A stretch of 64,000 bases of DNA, from positions 204,715-268,714 of the forward strand of contig NZ_JAATOV010000007.1 of assembly GCF_011806425.1 (NCBI RefSeq). The letters are read 5' to 3'. Both the position numbers and the translations under genes were made by a program. Shown piece after piece: positions 8,582 to 17,387 of the stretch (position 1 is the first letter of the stretch; each line of letters begins with the position of its first letter). Under the pieces are notes generated by a model. The model was not told the DNA's origin and ran no database searches. It was given only the letters and a program-made list of their open reading frames with translations. This stretch comes from Thalassospira lucentensis (GTDB taxonomy: Bacteria > Pseudomonadota > Alphaproteobacteria > Rhodospirillales > Thalassospiraceae).

Positions 8582-9049
8582 ATGGAATATTCCGCTGTTA
8601 AGCTTGTGCACCTGTTGGGGGTGATTTTGTTTTTGGGCAACATTATTGTCTCTGCCCTTTGGAAAATTCAGGCTGACAAAACCAAAAACCCGGTCGTGAT
8701 CGCGTTTGCTTGCCGTCTGGTCAACATGACCGATTTGGCCTTCACCGCCTTGGGCGGGGCCTTGATCACCATCGGCGGGATCGGCCTGTTTCATGCGACC
8801 GGCATTGCCATTTCCGATGCCCCGCATCTTACCATCGGCATCAGCTTGTTTGGTATGGCAGCCGCCCTGTGGCTAATCGGCTTGGTCCCGCTTCAGCTTT
8901 ACATGTCAAAGCTCGCCGCCCAAACCGTCGCCAGCAATGCCGATGAAATGCCCGGCACCTATGATAAATGCCGCAAACTTTGGGGCCTGATCGGCCTGAT
9001 CGCCATCGTCCTGCCACTGGGCGCACTCTATTTCATGATTTTCCGCTAA
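8582..9049 (+). CDS. DUF2269 family integral membrane protein
   Basis: A 155-residue protein with four hydrophobic segments (about residues 5-24, 50-75, 82-105 and 132-152). The opening VKLVHLLGVILFLGNIIVSALWK is the signature of the DUF2269 family of small inner-membrane proteins of unknown function. It lies downstream of the TetR gene on the same strand, behind a phased repeat, so it may be controlled by that repressor. No clear Shine-Dalgarno precedes the ATG. Confidence 0.8.
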   Translation: MEYSAVKLVHLLGVILFLGNIIVSALWKIQADKTKNPVVIAFACRLVNMTDLAFTALGGALITIGGIGLFHATGIAISDAPHLTIGISLFGMAAALWLIGLVPLQLYMSKLAAQTVASNADEMPGTYDKCRKLWGLIGLIAIVLPLGALYFMIFR

Positions 9050-9229
9050 GCCACTTGGCACCGGGTCCCGGATAAATCTCGCAACACGGGCGCACTACGA
9101 CTGCCTCAAAGCTTCCACCATGTGAAAAGCCGCTTTATCTGATTGCCCGCCCTTCGGCCCAGCCCCTAAGATGCTGCCAGATCATCTCGCCATAGCGCTC
9201 ATACCGTCTTACCGCCCCGGAGGCCCAAC

Positions 9230-9670
9230 ATGCTGACCATCAAACGCCTATCCATCGACGATGCGTATATTTTGATTGAAGGTGCACGCAAACGCGCCAC
9301 CGAAATCGGCGTACCGATGTGCATCGCGATCACCGATGAGTCCGGGGTTTTGATTGCGTTTGAACGCATGGATGGCGGCAAAGTCACCAGCACGACCATT
9401 GCGCAGGATAAATCCTTCACCGCGTCCGGCGCACGCAAAGGCACCCATGAATATGCCGCCGCCGCCCAGCCGGGCAAACCGGCTTATGGTATTGATTCAG
9501 AAATTGGCGGCCGCCTGTCCATCGTTGCCGGCGGTCTTCCGGTCTTTGTTAATGGGGAATGCGTTGGCGGCATCGGGGTCAGTTCCGGCACCCCGCCGCA
9601 GGACCAAGATTGCGCACAGGCAGGCATTGACTTCTTACTAAACAGAATCAAAAGTTCCGTGTCTCAATGA
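9230..9670 (+). CDS. GlcG/HbpS family heme-binding-like protein
   Basis: A 146-residue protein of the GlcG/HbpS (DUF336) family. It has the N-terminal helix with ITDESGVLIAFERMDG, the middle KSFTASGARKGTHEY, and the Gly-rich end GGLPVFVNGECVGGIGVSSGT. Members include extracellular heme-binding HbpS and the glycolate-operon protein GlcG; their enzymatic role is unclear. There is no signal peptide, so it is probably cytosolic. GGAGG eight bases upstream supports the ATG at 9230. No glycolate genes are nearby. Confidence 0.85.
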   Translation: MLTIKRLSIDDAYILIEGARKRATEIGVPMCIAITDESGVLIAFERMDGGKVTSTTIAQDKSFTASGARKGTHEYAAAAQPGKPAYGIDSEIGGRLSIVAGGLPVFVNGECVGGIGVSSGTPPQDQDCAQAGIDFLLNRIKSSVSQ

Positions 9671-9707
9671 TTGTGCCTCAAATTAATTTGAGCTGCTCTG
9701 CCATCAA

Positions 9708-11117
9708 CTAATGCGGAAAGTATTTAGTCTGAACAAGTATTTTTTTTGCAACAACTCGCAGAAGGAAAAAACTCATCAGAAACATAGGAACAAACATTGA
9801 CAATGAATAACGCCCAATCCCAACTCCCAGCAAAGAAATCAACAAGAAGTTTCCGTTTACCATCAGACTCATAATCAAGGGTATAACCAAATCTCGGTGA
9901 ATATTTCTTTTTTTCACAAAACAAATTAATTGAACAGCCAACAAAAGACTAGCCCCCATCCAAACAAATAATGCAGATGGATAGGCGATATAAGAGAAAA
10001 ATCTTGGCTCTAAAACCCTTGGAACTGCGGCATTATTCTCATTAAACGGAAGAGGAGATTTTCTTTCTATAAATGAATTAGAAACTGCAACAAAAGGAGA
10101 AAAACTACTTGAGAATGGCTGCCATAAACCAGAGAAGTGTCTTGCAGTTAGGCCAATATACCCTATGGGATTTCTTTTCAACCTTGCCAGCCCCACGTCG
10201 AAGATAACTTCATTTAAGTTATCTTCCGAGAGGCCCGGGTATTTGGTTAGCATATTTGAAATATAACGATACTGAAAATACACTTCATAGTTTCGCAGAA
10301 GAAAAGCTGACACACCAGGATTAACAAACACCGCCTCATCGAGAAGATTGCGCACAGAGATAGCGTTAGCCTCCAAGTCATTCCATAGTTTTCCGTGCAA
10401 GCTTTCTTTCGGGAACGGCGCCTCACCGGCTGAGATTAAAGCCGACTTAGCAAAAAGATGCCTAGAAGCTAATGAGCTGTCTGATACACCATGCACTGAG
10501 TAGTGAATAGCTTTGCCCGCCGCAAAAACCATTAAAGCGACGACCAGTGAGCTAATAAGAAAATTTCGGCCAGTTCTATCGCCCCGATCAAAGACATAAA
10601 AGTAAGTTAATGGAATCATTGGAAAAAAAGAAAATCCTACGGGACGCAACATCACGGACGCCCCAACCATCGCACCTAGCATAAGCCAAGCGAGCATACT
10701 CTGAGGACTTCGCACCAACGCCAACAGAGCTGCGCATATCAGTATTGTGAAGCTGAGAAATAGTGAGTCCGTGAGGACAGCGATGTGGAAATGCCAAAAA
10801 AAAGGATTTAGGAATAGAACCAGTGCCAACAGTGGAAGTACGCTCTTAAACCCGCCAGCTAAAAGCTCCCTCATCAAAATTAGAGAAGAGAGCGAGAACA
10901 CAAGAATCTGAAAAATGGAAACATAATAAATGTCACCTAACAGATAAAGAACAGAAGATATAATTAAAGGATAAAGCGGAGTTCTAGAGGACGAGAAGTT
11001 AATATAACTAGACGAGTCTGGTTCTATAACAGGCGCTAGGGGAGCATAAAAACAGGAGAACAGAAAAAACAATACGGATATAAGGTATAAAATATTTTTG
11101 GATTGTATAATTTTCAT
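9708..11117 (-). CDS. Multi-span glycosyltransferase-like membrane protein (GT39/ArnT-like), AT-rich
   Basis: About 469 residues with 10 or more hydrophobic segments. The first periplasmic loop EPDSSSYINFSSSRTPLYPL resembles the acidic-residue plus RTPxYP signature of lipid-linked sugar transferases (GT39/ArnT/PMT-like). Such enzymes move a sugar from a polyprenyl phosphate to an acceptor outside the membrane. The start at 11117 has AGGATG upstream and avoids overlapping tlyA; a GTG-type start at 11147 would overlap. The gene is much richer in A+T than its neighbours and uses Ile/Lys/Asn/Ser codons unlike them, which suggests acquisition. Donor and acceptor are unknown. Confidence 0.7.
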   Translation of the reverse strand: MKIIQSKNILYLISVLFFLFSCFYAPLAPVIEPDSSSYINFSSSRTPLYPLIISSVLYLLGDIYYVSIFQILVFSLSSLILMRELLAGGFKSVLPLLALVLFLNPFFWHFHIAVLTDSLFLSFTILICAALLALVRSPQSMLAWLMLGAMVGASVMLRPVGFSFFPMIPLTYFYVFDRGDRTGRNFLISSLVVALMVFAAGKAIHYSVHGVSDSSLASRHLFAKSALISAGEAPFPKESLHGKLWNDLEANAISVRNLLDEAVFVNPGVSAFLLRNYEVYFQYRYISNMLTKYPGLSEDNLNEVIFDVGLARLKRNPIGYIGLTARHFSGLWQPFSSSFSPFVAVSNSFIERKSPLPFNENNAAVPRVLEPRFFSYIAYPSALFVWMGASLLLAVQLICFVKKRNIHRDLVIPLIMSLMVNGNFLLISLLGVGIGRYSLSMFVPMFLMSFFLLRVVAKKILVQTKYFPH

Positions 11118-11121
11118 TTCA

Positions 11122-11865
11122 TCATCCTGAACATTTCCGCCCGCCAATCAGAAACTCGACATTGCCCTCTGGCCCTGTAATCGGGCTTGTCGCAATACCC
11201 AAAACGCCCCAACCGGGCAGATTGGCCAGCCAGTCGGAAATCGTATCGCAGACTTCCTGATGCAGTTCGGGTTCGCGCACGACACCCTTTTTGCCAACAC
11301 GTTCCTTGCCGACTTCAAATTGCGGCTTGATCAACGCAATCACATAGCCACCCGGCTTCACCCGATCCAAACTTGCCGGAAGCACGGTTCGCAGGCCAAT
11401 AAAGCTGGCATCACAAACAACGATATCAATCGGGTCGGGAATATCTTCTTCGGTTAGATGGCGTGCATTGGTCTTTTCCATGACAACAACGCGGTCATCA
11501 TTGCGCAACTTCCAATCAAGCTGCCCCTGCCCGACATCGACGGCAAAAACCTTGGCCGCGCCATTTTGCAGCAACACATCGGTAAAACCGCCAGTCGACG
11601 CGCCAACATCCACGCCAATGAACCCGGTGACATCAAGCTCGAAATGCGCCAAACCCTTTTCAAGCTTCAACCCACCGCGTGAAACCCACGGGTGCGGTTG
11701 CCCGCGCAACGTCACGGCAATGTCTTCCTTGCACTGCATGCCCGGCTTATCAAGCCGCTGCTCACCGCTATAGACATTCCCTGCCATAATAAAGGCTTGC
11801 GCCTTGGACCGGCTTTCCACCAATCCACGTTCCACAAGCAACTGATCTAAACGTTTTTTTGCCAT
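11122..11865 (-). CDS. tlyA: TlyA family rRNA 2'-O-methyltransferase
   Basis: A 247-residue TlyA homologue. Residues 1-60 are an S4 RNA-binding domain (KKRLDQLLVERGLVESRSKA). The rest is an FtsJ-like Rossmann methyltransferase with the SAM loop DVGASTGGFTDVLLQNGA, then VCDASFIGL and ALIKPQFEVGKERVGKKG. The family methylates ribose of 16S/23S rRNA and is often misnamed hemolysin A. In related bacteria it usually follows dxs; here it is 8 kb away on the same strand, with the malonate cluster in between. An AT-rich membrane gene starts four bases after its stop. Confidence 0.9.
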   Translation of the reverse strand: MAKKRLDQLLVERGLVESRSKAQAFIMAGNVYSGEQRLDKPGMQCKEDIAVTLRGQPHPWVSRGGLKLEKGLAHFELDVTGFIGVDVGASTGGFTDVLLQNGAAKVFAVDVGQGQLDWKLRNDDRVVVMEKTNARHLTEEDIPDPIDIVVCDASFIGLRTVLPASLDRVKPGGYVIALIKPQFEVGKERVGKKGVVREPELHQEVCDTISDWLANLPGWGVLGIATSPITGPEGNVEFLIGGRKCSG

Positions 11866-11924
11866 CCGCGGTTTTTAGCGCAAAGACGATGAAAAATCAC
11901 CCTTGGTTTGAGCAAATTTTGGTA

Positions 11925-12602
11925 TTACCCCGCCAGCGGCTCCAGATAGCCTCGCGGGACGATTGCCAAAAGGTCGTTTAAGGCTTCGCCTTGAACGGCG
12001 ACGTGCTGGCGCATCAGGCGTCCGGCGGTGTCGGCATCCCCGGTCGAAATGGCATTTAAGATGTCTTCATGCTCTGAGTTTGATGTCTTAACGCGCCCCG
12101 GACGATGAAGCTGCAAGCGGCGATACGGCGCCAGTCGGTTACGCACCGTCTTGGTTTGGCGCTCCAAAAAGCTGTTGCGGCACCCTGCATAGATCGCCTC
12201 GTGGAAGCTGACATTGGCTTCGTAATAGGCATCCGCATCTGAATGCTCCTGAAGCGCATCGCATTCCCCCGCAAGCGCAATCAGGTTTTCAATATCCGCA
12301 CGTGGCATCCGACGTGCGGCCAAGCGCGCGCACATGGCTTCCAATTCGGCCATGACTTCGAACATTTCGATCAACTCGCCCACCGTGATCGACGCAACGA
12401 TCGTGCCCCGGCGTGGCATGGTCGCGACCAATCCCGACCCGGCCAATGTCTGTAAAGCTTCACGCACGGGGGTGCGCGATACGCCGAACCGTTCGCTTAA
12501 CGAACGCTCATCCAGTTTGTCGCCGGGCTTAAGCACACCGGTAACAATATCGCGCTCTAGCTTTTGCACCAGATCGTTTGCAAGCTTTCCGTTCTGCGCC
12601 AT
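11925..12602 (-). CDS. GntR/FCD-family regulator, probable malonate-operon repressor
   Basis: About 225 residues. The N-terminal winged helix-turn-helix (GDKLDERSLSERFGVSRTP, VREALQTLAGSGL) is typical of GntR proteins. The C-terminal FCD domain keeps its three metal-binding histidines (FHEAIYAG, SEHEDILNA, MRQHVAVQ), with Asn at the usual Asp position. It is divergent from matPQMAB, so it is the likely equivalent of MatR/GtrA, which control malonate genes in rhizobia. I prefer the ATG at 12602 because GAGGG precedes it; an ATG at 12614 is possible. A palindrome lies ~27 bases upstream of the chosen start. Confidence 0.85.
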   Translation of the reverse strand: MAQNGKLANDLVQKLERDIVTGVLKPGDKLDERSLSERFGVSRTPVREALQTLAGSGLVATMPRRGTIVASITVGELIEMFEVMAELEAMCARLAARRMPRADIENLIALAGECDALQEHSDADAYYEANVSFHEAIYAGCRNSFLERQTKTVRNRLAPYRRLQLHRPGRVKTSNSEHEDILNAISTGDADTAGRLMRQHVAVQGEALNDLLAIVPRGYLEPLAG

Positions 12603-12628
12603 CAAAGCCCTCATTGAACAACCGTTAA

Positions 12629-12640
12629 CTGGTATACCAG
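12629..12640. promoter_or_regulatory. GntR operator candidate 1 (CTGGTATACCAG)
   Basis: A perfect 12-bp palindrome upstream of the GntR-family gene. Its form TGGTATACCA fits operators of FCD-type GntR regulators, including the GTATAC-centred sites I recall for rhizobial MatR. It probably mediates autoregulation. Confidence 0.6.
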
Positions 12641-12783
12641 ATCACATATTTTGGTACTAATCAAAGCCTTTTGCTGGGTGCTTTGCAGCGTTTTTGTGCT
12701 GCGACGCAAAAGTTATTTCGCAGTTTTCCGGCTTTTCGGCCAAAACACTCTGACGTGCGTTTGTGGCACTGCGAAATGAACCT

Positions 12784-12796
12784 GTGGTATACAAAA
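12784..12796. promoter_or_regulatory. GntR operator candidate 2 (TGGTATACAA)
   Basis: A second GTATAC-centred site with TGG/CAA flanks, about 125 bases before matP. It shares the core of the palindrome at 12629-12640 and would allow the same regulator to control both directions. Confidence 0.55.
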
Positions 12797-12920
12797 TTGC
12801 ATAGACAGGATGCCAGAAATCTGTAACGCTTTCTTCCAATGCACAAATTGCATCAATAAAAAGACGCGCAAAAGCCGCGATAAAGTGCATCAAAACGCAT
12901 GCTTTATCTGGGAGGATAAG

Positions 12921-13928
12921 ATGAATATGTTTAAAGCCAAACTTGCGGCATCGGTTGCCGCCATCTCCATGTCTGTTGCTGCCTTTGGCATGTCTGCATC
13001 GGCCAACGCCGAAACCCTGAAACTTTCCCATCAGTGGTCCACAAGCGACGTGCGTCACAAAGTGGCACAGATCATTGCCGATGAAGTTAAAGCCGCCGAC
13101 GTCGATCTCGACATTCAGATTTTCCCATCCGGCTCCCTGTTCAAAGCCAAAGAACAATGGACCCCGATGACCCGTGGCCAACTTGATATGATCGTTCTGC
13201 CACTGGCATATGCGGGTGGGCGCATTCCGGCCACCAACCTGACCTTGATGCCAGCTTTGGTGAAAAACCACGACCATGCAAACCGCATCAACGAATCCCC
13301 GTTCATGGATAAAATCGAAGAACTCCTGAACGAGGAAGGTGTTGTCACCGTTGCCAAAGGCTGGCTTGCGGGTGGTTTTGCATCGGCCAAAGGCTGCATC
13401 CACAAACCTGACGACGTCAAAGGCCTGCAAATTCGTGCGGCCGGTAAATCGTTTGAACAAATGCTTCAAGGTGCTGGTGCATCGATTGCCGCCATGCCAA
13501 GTTCGGAAATCTATCCGGCCATGCAGACCGGCGTTCTGGATGCCGCCAACACCAGCTCGGCAAGCTTCGTGTCTTATCGTATCTACGAGCAGGTTAAATG
13601 CTACACCCCGGCGGCGGAAAACGCCCTGTGGTTCATGTATCAGCCGGTTCTGATGTCCAAGAAAACCTATGACAAGCTTAACGACGCACAAAAAGATGCG
13701 TTGGCTGCCGCGGCCAAAAAGGCAGAAGCCTATTACACAGAAGAAGGCCGCAAACAGGATTCTGACAGTGTTCAGGTCTTTAAAGATGCCGGTGTCGAAA
13801 TCGCCGATCTGACCGACGAAGATTTTGCCGCATGGCAGGAAATCGCCAAGAAAACCTCTTATGCGAAATTCGTCGAAGAGACCCCGAATGGGCAGGAACT
13901 GCTTGATATGGCACTTGCCGTTAAGTAA
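12921..13928 (+). CDS. matP: TRAP transporter solute-binding protein (DctP type), probable malonate
   Basis: A 335-residue periplasmic binding protein. Residues 1-31 form a signal peptide (cleavage near SANAETLKL), and LKLSHQWSTSDVRHKVAQII is typical of DctP proteins. The carboxylate-binding region has KGLQIRAAGKSF, where the Arg contacts the substrate carboxylate in the family. GGAGG at 12911 and the ATG at 12921 define the start. It is the first gene of a five-gene run with both membrane subunits, malonyl-CoA decarboxylase and malonyl-CoA synthetase. Malonate is therefore the inferred substrate, as in the matPQMAB operon of Sinorhizobium. Confidence 0.88.
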   Translation: MNMFKAKLAASVAAISMSVAAFGMSASANAETLKLSHQWSTSDVRHKVAQIIADEVKAADVDLDIQIFPSGSLFKAKEQWTPMTRGQLDMIVLPLAYAGGRIPATNLTLMPALVKNHDHANRINESPFMDKIEELLNEEGVVTVAKGWLAGGFASAKGCIHKPDDVKGLQIRAAGKSFEQMLQGAGASIAAMPSSEIYPAMQTGVLDAANTSSASFVSYRIYEQVKCYTPAAENALWFMYQPVLMSKKTYDKLNDAQKDALAAAAKKAEAYYTEEGRKQDSDSVQVFKDAGVEIADLTDEDFAAWQEIAKKTSYAKFVEETPNGQELLDMALAVK

Positions 13929-14028
13929 CCGCCCGTTCCCGATTTAGGCGCGGTGCCGGTCCATCCGGCACCGTCCCCTTCTTCCCAAACGACACAGAAC
14001 AATCCGGTTCCGTCAGAGGAGTACGCGC

Positions 14029-14718
14029 GTGTCTAACGCCACATCCCCGCACCCGCTTCCGATTGATCTGCCCGATGATTTCGCGCAGACACCCCGTGCG
14101 TCGCATTCCGTTAAATCAGACATGCCACCACCGCCCGATGTTGAACCAATAGACCCAAATGACACCCGTCAAATGGTGCGCGACATGCCGCCCAAAGGTC
14201 CAATTGATGCCGTCATCGCGGTAATTCATTTTGTTTCGCGTACATGCGGCGTTTTGTCGGCCGCAATGTTCGCCATTGCCATGCTGATCATCTGCCAATT
14301 GGTCTTTATGCGTTACGTGCTTAATGACTCCACCGTCTGGCAAACCGAAGCCGTCATCTTCCTGATGATTGGCGCGACCCTTGTTGGCCTGCCCTATGTG
14401 CAATTGCTCCGTGGACATGTGAATGTCGATTTGTTGCCGCTGTATCTTAAACGCGGCGCACGCATGACCCTTGCGATCATGACCCTACTTCTTGGCATGG
14501 CAATCAGCGGGCTGTTTGGTTTTTACGGCTTTGAACTGGTTCTTGAGGCCTTTGACGGCGGCTGGCTTAGCGAAACCATCTGGGCTGTGCCCCTGTGGAA
14601 ACCGTTTTCCGCCCTGCCCATCGGTTTTGGTTTGCTGTTCATGCAGTTCTTTGCCGATTTTCTGGCCCTGATCACGCGTCGCGCGACGCCGTTCGATCTG
14701 CGCCACGACGCTTTTTAA
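14029..14718 (+). CDS. matQ: TRAP transporter small permease subunit (DctQ type)
   Basis: A 229-residue protein with four hydrophobic helices (about residues 60-95, 98-125, 145-170 and 190-215), as expected of the small TRAP subunit that pairs with DctM. VFMRYVLNDSTVWQTEA is a typical DctQ core. The start is GTG at 14029 with GAGGAG 8 bases upstream. An unusually long hydrophilic N-terminus of ~55 Pro-rich residues precedes the first helix. It lies between matP and matM. Confidence 0.88.
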   Translation: MSNATSPHPLPIDLPDDFAQTPRASHSVKSDMPPPPDVEPIDPNDTRQMVRDMPPKGPIDAVIAVIHFVSRTCGVLSAAMFAIAMLIICQLVFMRYVLNDSTVWQTEAVIFLMIGATLVGLPYVQLLRGHVNVDLLPLYLKRGARMTLAIMTLLLGMAISGLFGFYGFELVLEAFDGGWLSETIWAVPLWKPFSALPIGFGLLFMQFFADFLALITRRATPFDLRHDAF

Positions 14719-14730
14719 GGAGGCCGCACC

Positions 14731-16047
14731 ATGGATCCCCTAATTCTAGCGGCCATTGTTGGCATCGCAACCACCCTTGTCCTGTTTTCAGGCATCCCTG
14801 TCGGGATTGGCCTGCTTCTGGTCAGTGTTGGCTTTATCATTGCCTTTGACGGCACCGGTTCGCTACCACTCCTACCTGAAATCCTGTTTGGCAAACTTGA
14901 AAGTTTCGAAGTCCTCGCCATCCCGATGTTTATCTTGATGGGGGCGGTTGTCGCCTGTTCACGTGCGGGTGGTGATCTTTATTCTGTGTTGGATCGCTGG
15001 CTGACCCGTGTGCCCGGTGGCTTGGTGATTTCCAACCTTGGCGCTTGTGCGATTTTCTCTGCCCTGTCGGGATCATCCCCGGCGACCTGTGCTGCCATTG
15101 GTAAAATGGGCATTCCGGCGATGCGTGAACGCGGCTTCCCCGATACGGTCGCGGCGGGTTCGATTGCTGCGGGCGGGACCCTTGGCATTTTGATCCCGCC
15201 AAGTGTCACCATGATTGTCTATGGCATCTCAACCGAAACCTCGATCGGGCGCCTGTTCCTTGCTGGCTTGCTGCCGGGTCTTTTGGTCACGGCCCTGTTC
15301 ATGGCGTGGTCGCTGTATTCGACCTGGCGTCAGGGCAATGCCAAGGCCGCCCTTGGCAGCATCAAATACAGCTGGAAAGAAAAGTTTGAAATCCTGCCGC
15401 GTGTTTTGCCGTTCCTTGTGATCATTGCTGCGGTTCTATTTGCGCTTTATGGCGGCGTTGCCACCCCATCGGAAACTGCTGGCGTTGGGGCCCTGTTCTG
15501 CCTGATCACCGCGATGATTGTGTATCGGATGTGGAAACCTGGCCAACTTTGGACGGTCATGCGTGACACCACCAAAGAATCGGTCATGATCCTTTTGATC
15601 ATCGGGGCGGCAGGTCTGTTTAGCTACATGCTGTCATCGCTGTTCATCACCCAATCGATTGCGCAGTGGATTTCCGAACTTGACGTCAACCGTTGGGTCT
15701 TGATGGGCTTCATCAACGTGTTCCTGCTGATCTGCGGCTTCTTCCTGCCGCCGGTCGCCGTGATTTTGATGAGTGCACCGATCTTGCTGCCGGTGATCAT
15801 TAATGCCGGATTTGATCCGTACTGGTTTGCCGTGATCCTGACCATCAATATGGAAATCGGTCTGATCACCCCGCCGGTTGGATTGAACTTATATGTCATT
15901 AATGGCATCGCACCCGACATTCGCCTGCAAAGCATCCTGCGCGGCGCGTTCCCTTACGTGCTCTGCATGATCACCGCGATTGTCATTTTGTGCTTCTTCC
16001 CGCAAATCGCCACTTGGCTTCCAGAAACGGTTATTGGAGGACGCTAA
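14731..16047 (+). CDS. matM: TRAP transporter large permease subunit (DctM type)
   Basis: A 438-residue DctM-type permease with about 12 hydrophobic segments. It has the family signatures FSALSGSSPATCAAIGKMG and AAGGTLGILIPPSVTMIVYG in the first half and PVAVILMSAPILLPVI plus EIGLITPPVGLNLYVINGI in the second. It carries the substrate with cations across the inner membrane, fed by matP. AAGGAGG precedes the ATG. The TAA stop shares one base with the ATG of matA, so translation is coupled. Confidence 0.93.
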   Translation: MDPLILAAIVGIATTLVLFSGIPVGIGLLLVSVGFIIAFDGTGSLPLLPEILFGKLESFEVLAIPMFILMGAVVACSRAGGDLYSVLDRWLTRVPGGLVISNLGACAIFSALSGSSPATCAAIGKMGIPAMRERGFPDTVAAGSIAAGGTLGILIPPSVTMIVYGISTETSIGRLFLAGLLPGLLVTALFMAWSLYSTWRQGNAKAALGSIKYSWKEKFEILPRVLPFLVIIAAVLFALYGGVATPSETAGVGALFCLITAMIVYRMWKPGQLWTVMRDTTKESVMILLIIGAAGLFSYMLSSLFITQSIAQWISELDVNRWVLMGFINVFLLICGFFLPPVAVILMSAPILLPVIINAGFDPYWFAVILTINMEIGLITPPVGLNLYVINGIAPDIRLQSILRGAFPYVLCMITAIVILCFFPQIATWLPETVIGGR

Positions 16048-17363
16048 TGTCAGGCATCTCTGTCAGAAGCTGGATTTCGAGCATTGCGGACCGTGGTCGC
16101 GAACTTCTTGACCTGCCGCTTTCCACCCCACAGGACCAGTTCGCCCAGCTTGCCGCCATGTGTAAGGACCTTGTTTCGCAAAAGGGCGAAGCACGGGGGA
16201 CTGCCATTGCGCGTGAAGTTGTCCGCATGTGGGAAAACCTGCCCGACGAAGACAATTTGCGTTTCTTCCAAATGATGCAAAATGACTTCAGTGCGGACCG
16301 CAAAACAGTCATCAAAGCGGCCGAGGCCTTCGCCGCCGACCCAACAGAAGCCAATCTGGCGGTGCTAACCCACGCGTCCGAACCGGCCCGTCAGGATTTA
16401 CTGCGTAAAATCAACATGGCCCCGGGCGGAACCCGTGCGATTGTTGATATGCGCGAAACCCTGATTGGCTTGCTGAAAGATAATCGTGATCTTGAACCGC
16501 TAAATGCCGATATGCAGCACCTGCTGACCAGTTGGTTTAACCGTGGTTTTCTCGAACTGCGCCATATCGATTGGGAAACATCCGCCTCTGTCCTTGAAAA
16601 ACTGATCCGCTACGAAGCGGTACATGAAATTCAAGGCTGGGATGATCTGCGCCGTCGTCTAGCAACCGATCGCAAATGCTTTGCCTTCTTCCATCCGGCA
16701 ATCCCCGATGATCCGCTGATCTTTGTCGAAGTCGCACTGGTGCATGGTCTTGCTGATAGTGTTCAGGCCCTTCTAGCCCCGGAAATCGATCAAAAGGCCC
16801 CCAAAACCGCCAACACTGCGATTTTCTATTCCATCAGCAACTGTCAGGCCGGACTTAAGGGCATTTCGTTTGGCAACTTCCTGATCAAACAGGTGGTCGA
16901 AGAACTCAAACGCGAATTCCCACAGCTCAAACAGTTTGCCACCCTGTCGCCGATCCCCGGCTTCATGGGCTGGCTGCGAACCCGCCAGAAAAGCAAGGCC
17001 GATGACGCCGAAATGGCGGGCACCGTCCTTGCCGGGCTTAGCGAAGAAAACTGGATGAATGATCCGGTCCGCGCCGAAGAATTGCGCAAACCGACCCTTA
17101 CTTTGTGCGCGACCTATCTTGCCACCTGCAAACGGGGTAAATCGCCACTTGATCCGACCGCACGCTTCCATCTTGGCAATGGTGCACGGCTCGAACGCCT
17201 AAACTGGCTTGGCGACACCTCTGACAAGGGATTGCGCCAAGCAGGCGGCATGATGGTGAACTACGCGTATCACCTGAACGATATCGAGAAAAACCACGAA
17301 GCACTGATGAATGACGGAAAGATCGCCGTATCTAAACCCGTCGCGCAGCTTGCCGGTGTCTAG
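16047..17363 (+). CDS. matA: Malonyl-CoA decarboxylase
   Basis: A 438-residue malonyl-CoA decarboxylase, forming acetyl-CoA and CO2 in the cytosol. The N-terminal ~150 residues form the helical domain. The C-terminal GNAT-fold catalytic domain shows FHPAIPDDPLIFVEVAL, SISNCQAGLKGISFGNFLIK, the catalytic-region serine in FATLSPIPGF, and the histidine in RFHLGNGARLERLNWLGD. The ATG at 16047 overlaps the stop of matM by one base and has GGAGG upstream. With MatB downstream it completes malonate to acetyl-CoA conversion. Confidence 0.94.
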   Translation: MSGISVRSWISSIADRGRELLDLPLSTPQDQFAQLAAMCKDLVSQKGEARGTAIAREVVRMWENLPDEDNLRFFQMMQNDFSADRKTVIKAAEAFAADPTEANLAVLTHASEPARQDLLRKINMAPGGTRAIVDMRETLIGLLKDNRDLEPLNADMQHLLTSWFNRGFLELRHIDWETSASVLEKLIRYEAVHEIQGWDDLRRRLATDRKCFAFFHPAIPDDPLIFVEVALVHGLADSVQALLAPEIDQKAPKTANTAIFYSISNCQAGLKGISFGNFLIKQVVEELKREFPQLKQFATLSPIPGFMGWLRTRQKSKADDAEMAGTVLAGLSEENWMNDPVRAEELRKPTLTLCATYLATCKRGKSPLDPTARFHLGNGARLERLNWLGDTSDKGLRQAGGMMVNYAYHLNDIEKNHEALMNDGKIAVSKPVAQLAGV

Positions 17364-17387
17364 GGATAAAAATCTAAGGATAAACCC

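Larger units (their letters stand above)
12603..12920. other. Divergent regulatory region gntR / matP
   Basis: This 318-base gap contains two GTATAC-centred sites (listed separately). Close to matP there is a hairpin GATAAAG (12879-12885) with CTTTATC (12902-12908), ending just before the ribosome site GGAGG at 12911. No gene is supported here. Confidence 0.6.

Noticed and set aside
12657..13691. 344-codon minus-strand frame
   Set aside because: Antisense to the TRAP binding protein matP, without domain similarity and covering the divergent promoter.
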